Origin: Gammaproteobacteria bacterium
GTDB lineage: Bacteria; Pseudomonadota; Gammaproteobacteria; UBA12402
Direction of reading: 5' to 3'
Assembly (NCBI GenBank): GCA_028282395.1
Contig: JANQHY010000164.1
Location: forward strand, 1 to 8,047
Length of the DNA: 8,047 nt
The translations under genes and the position numbers were made by a program. Below the pieces are notes generated by a model, which worked only from the letters and a program-made list of their open reading frames with translations, was not told the DNA's origin and ran no database searches. Every line of letters begins with the position of its first letter. Positions within the stretch are counted from its first letter, which is position 1. Below are positions 6,302 to 8,047 of the stretch, piece after piece.

Positions 6302-6879
6302 GGTGCCCTCGCAACACAGTGGTTAAGAAAATTTCCCATTACCTCGCTACCTGTTTGTGACAAAATAGACTCGGGGTGAAACTGCAGGCCAAAACAGGGG
6401 TAGTGTTCATGACGAATGCCCATGATAATGCCATGGCGATTTTCCGCTTCTATTTTTAATTGTGTCGGAAGTGAATGACGTTCAACAATTAATGAGTGGT
6501 AGCGTCCAGCTTCAAAGGGTAAGGGTAAATTCTGATAAAGTTGGCGACGATTATGAAAAACAAGATCGGTTTTGCCGTGAACAATTTGCTGTGACTGAAT
6601 GATTTTGGCGCCAAATGCTGCAGCGATTGCTTGATGACCAAGGCAGATGCCTAATATTGGTGTCGTTGCAGCCATTGCGTTTACTAGTTCAATGCAGATG
6701 CCGGCATTTTCTGGTCGCCCTGGACCAGGCGATAGAATAATCGCTTCAGGTTGTAGCGCTTTAACTTCAGCAATCGTAATTTTGTCGTTGCGTACAACAC
6801 GGACGTCGGTTATCTCTTGTGCGACCATTTGATAGAGGTTGTAGGTAAAGCTGTCGTAGTTATCAATAAGTAAAATCAT
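6295..6879 (-). CDS. trpG: Anthranilate synthase component II, glutamine amidotransferase
   Basis: Class I glutamine amidotransferase that releases ammonia from glutamine for TrpE. It is 194 residues, the usual length for a free subunit. LLIDNYDSFTYNL (3-15) is the classic N-terminal motif. The oxyanion-region SPGPGRP is at 50-56, the nucleophile C79 is in GICLGHQ (77-83), HGK is at 101-103, RYHSL at 126-130, and the catalytic His168 and Glu170 are in QFHPES (166-171). The ATG shares ATGA with the trpE stop and has GGAG (6887-6890) 7 nt upstream inside trpE. Because it sits directly between trpE and trpD, anthranilate synthesis is its main role. A shared role with PabB in folate synthesis is possible in some bacteria and cannot be tested from this window. 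Confidence 0.97.
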   Translation of the reverse strand: MILLIDNYDSFTYNLYQMVAQEITDVRVVRNDKITIAEVKALQPEAIILSPGPGRPENAGICIELVNAMAATTPILGICLGHQAIAAAFGAKIIQSQQIVHGKTDLVFHNRRQLYQNLPLPFEAGRYHSLIVERHSLPTQLKIEAENRHGIIMGIRHEHYPCFGLQFHPESILSQTGSEVMGNFLNHCVARAPC

Positions 6880-8047
6880 AATGCTTCTCCGCTTGCTAGG
6901 GCGATACCATTTAAAATGGCACTCGCTTTTTGACGTGATTCATTGGCTTCGGTTTGTGGATCAGAGTCAAAGACAATGCCGCCGCCAGCTCTAACCGTTG
7001 CTACCCCATCTTTGATAACTGCCATGCGGATAGCAATACAGCTATTAAGGTTGCCGCAGTTATCAATGATGCAGATAGCGCCACCGTAAACACCACGGCG
7101 TGACGACTCGATTTCATCTATAAGCTCCATAGCGCGGATTTTTGGTGCACCACTGAGTGTGCCGGCTGGAAAAGTACGTTTGAGGACATCGAATGCATCG
7201 AGCCCTGGCTGTAATTGGCCACGTACAATCGATGCCATATGCATAATACGTGTATATTTCTCAATATTGCGTAACGCGTCAATTGTGACGCTGCCCGGTA
7301 GTGATACTGAACCGACATCGTTACGCGCAAGGTCAACTAGCATCATATGTTCAGCGATCTCTTTTTCATCATTGGCTAACTCCTCTTCCAGTTTTGCATC
7401 TTCCTCAGCAGTTTTACCGCGTGGGCGTGAGCCAGCAAGTGGTGAAGATTCGACGATGCCATTTTCTATCTGAACCAACTGCTCTGGTGAAGCGCCAGCT
7501 AAAACAAAATCGTCACATTCGAGATAGAACATATAGGGTGAAGGGTTAGAGAAATGTAGTGCACGGTAGATATCAATCGGGCGTGCTGCAGTACGAATGC
7601 TATATTCACGTGAAATAACCACTTGGAAAACATCACCATTAATAATGTATTGCTGTGCCTGCTCTATCATCCGACAGAAGTTTTCATCATCAATATTCGT
7701 TTCAATTTCGATCTCTGTTGCTGCATGTTGGCCAAGTGTTTCATCATGTTTGAGTTGTTGTGGACCATTAAGCAGGGTTGTGGCAATGTCATCGATATGT
7801 GCCATTGCTTCCTGATAGAGCTGTTCTAGTTCGCCCGAGCGGGTATCTACAGCAGTAGCAATCACAACTTTACCGCTACGGTGATCAAAGGTAATACTGT
7901 CATTGCAGAAACGGAAAAACATCAGCGGTGGGCTATTTTCACTGCTGTGGCGATCGGGAATGTCCTCAATTAAACGGATAGCATCATGGCTTACGAAGCC
8001 GATCATGCCACCGATCACTTTTGCTAAAGGGTGGTCACTGTGAGTAG
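6876..8047 (-). CDS. trpE: Anthranilate synthase component I, 5' end missing
   Basis: Makes anthranilate from chorismate with ammonia supplied by TrpG. The reading frame is open to the right edge, so the gene is cut there: 389 residues plus two bases are visible, and roughly the first 100-130 are outside. A GTG at 8016-8018 could be mistaken for the start, but in-frame codons upstream encode family-like sequence (HPLAK before it). Numbering the visible fragment, PLAGSRPRG (202-210) has Ala where PabB enzymes usually have Lys, supporting anthranilate synthase. KEIAEHMMLVDLARND (228-243) and PAGTLSGAPK (293-302) follow. H269 matches E. coli H398. AGGGIVFDSDP (353-363) precedes the Mg-binding E366 and E369. 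The tryptophan feedback site (LLES region) lies in the missing N-terminus. The stop is TGA in an ATGA overlap with trpG. Confidence 0.96.
   Translation of the reverse strand, partial: THSDHPLAKVIGGMIGFVSHDAIRLIEDIPDRHSSENSPPLMFFRFCNDSITFDHRSGKVVIATAVDTRSGELEQLYQEAMAHIDDIATTLLNGPQQLKHDETLGQHAATEIEIETNIDDENFCRMIEQAQQYIINGDVFQVVISREYSIRTAARPIDIYRALHFSNPSPYMFYLECDDFVLAGASPEQLVQIENGIVESSPLAGSRPRGKTAEEDAKLEEELANDEKEIAEHMMLVDLARNDVGSVSLPGSVTIDALRNIEKYTRIMHMASIVRGQLQPGLDAFDVLKRTFPAGTLSGAPKIRAMELIDEIESSRRGVYGGAICIIDNCGNLNSCIAIRMAVIKDGVATVRAGGGIVFDSDPQTEANESRQKASAILNGIALASGEAL

Larger units (their letters stand above)
821..8047 (-). other. trpEGDCFBA-aroF operon, promoter-distal portion
   Basis: Eight same-strand genes in the order trpE, G, D, C, F, B, A, aroF. 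Overlaps, in order, are 4, 7, 8, 4, 1 and 14 nt, followed by a 12-nt gap before aroF. There is no space for an internal terminator between genes and I saw no internal promoter, though promoters inside coding sequence are hard to exclude by eye. The genes cover the whole route from chorismate to tryptophan plus the first shikimate step. The operon promoter, and any leader peptide, attenuator or repressor site, would be upstream of trpE and outside the window. Confidence 0.92.

Noticed and set aside
7159..7829. Several plus-strand open frames antisense to trpE
   Set aside because: They are mutually overlapping shadows of the conserved trpE coding sequence, with no domain signature.

Overview
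The window holds nine protein genes packed almost wall to wall. Eight lie on the minus strand and form one tryptophan-biosynthesis operon, read from the right edge leftward: trpE (5' end cut by the window), trpG, trpD, trpC, trpF, trpB, trpA, and then a DAHP synthase gene (aroF). The ninth, at the left edge on the plus strand, encodes an exported HAD-superfamily acid phosphatase. It runs convergently toward the operon and the two stop codons are only 17 nt apart.

Organism: a bacterium using the standard code, since TGA is a real stop in the ATGA junctions. GC is moderate to low; sampled lines gave about 30 to 45 percent, which is an estimate and not a full count. The TrpE, TrpD and TrpB sequences look proteobacterial, with gammaproteobacterial flavour (TrpE C-terminal third, TrpD N-terminus). 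An e(P4)-like exported phosphatase would fit a host-associated gammaproteobacterium, but this placement is a low-confidence guess.

Pathway: AroF makes DAHP, the first step toward chorismate. TrpE with TrpG converts chorismate plus glutamine to anthranilate. TrpD adds phosphoribose, TrpF isomerises, TrpC closes the indole ring, and the TrpA/TrpB complex makes indole and joins it to serine. Enzymes that are fused in enteric bacteria (TrpG-TrpD and TrpC-TrpF) are separate here. Every junction from trpE to trpA is an overlap of 1 to 14 nt, and trpA to aroF is a 12-nt gap holding a Shine-Dalgarno sequence, so the set is very probably one translationally coupled transcript. Its promoter and any attenuator lie upstream of trpE, outside the window.

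Most striking observation: none of the visible residues of the eight operon proteins (about 2,400 in total) is tryptophan, while the neighbouring 264-residue phosphatase has five. At two sites where the family usually has Trp, TrpB has Tyr and TrpF has Phe. Other points worth a look are the DAHP synthase locked into the trp operon, a substituted KHGNR motif in TrpD, and altered phosphate-site residues in TrpA. No RNA genes, mobile elements, CRISPR arrays, riboswitches or convincing terminators were seen, and no stretch over 300 nt lacks a gene.
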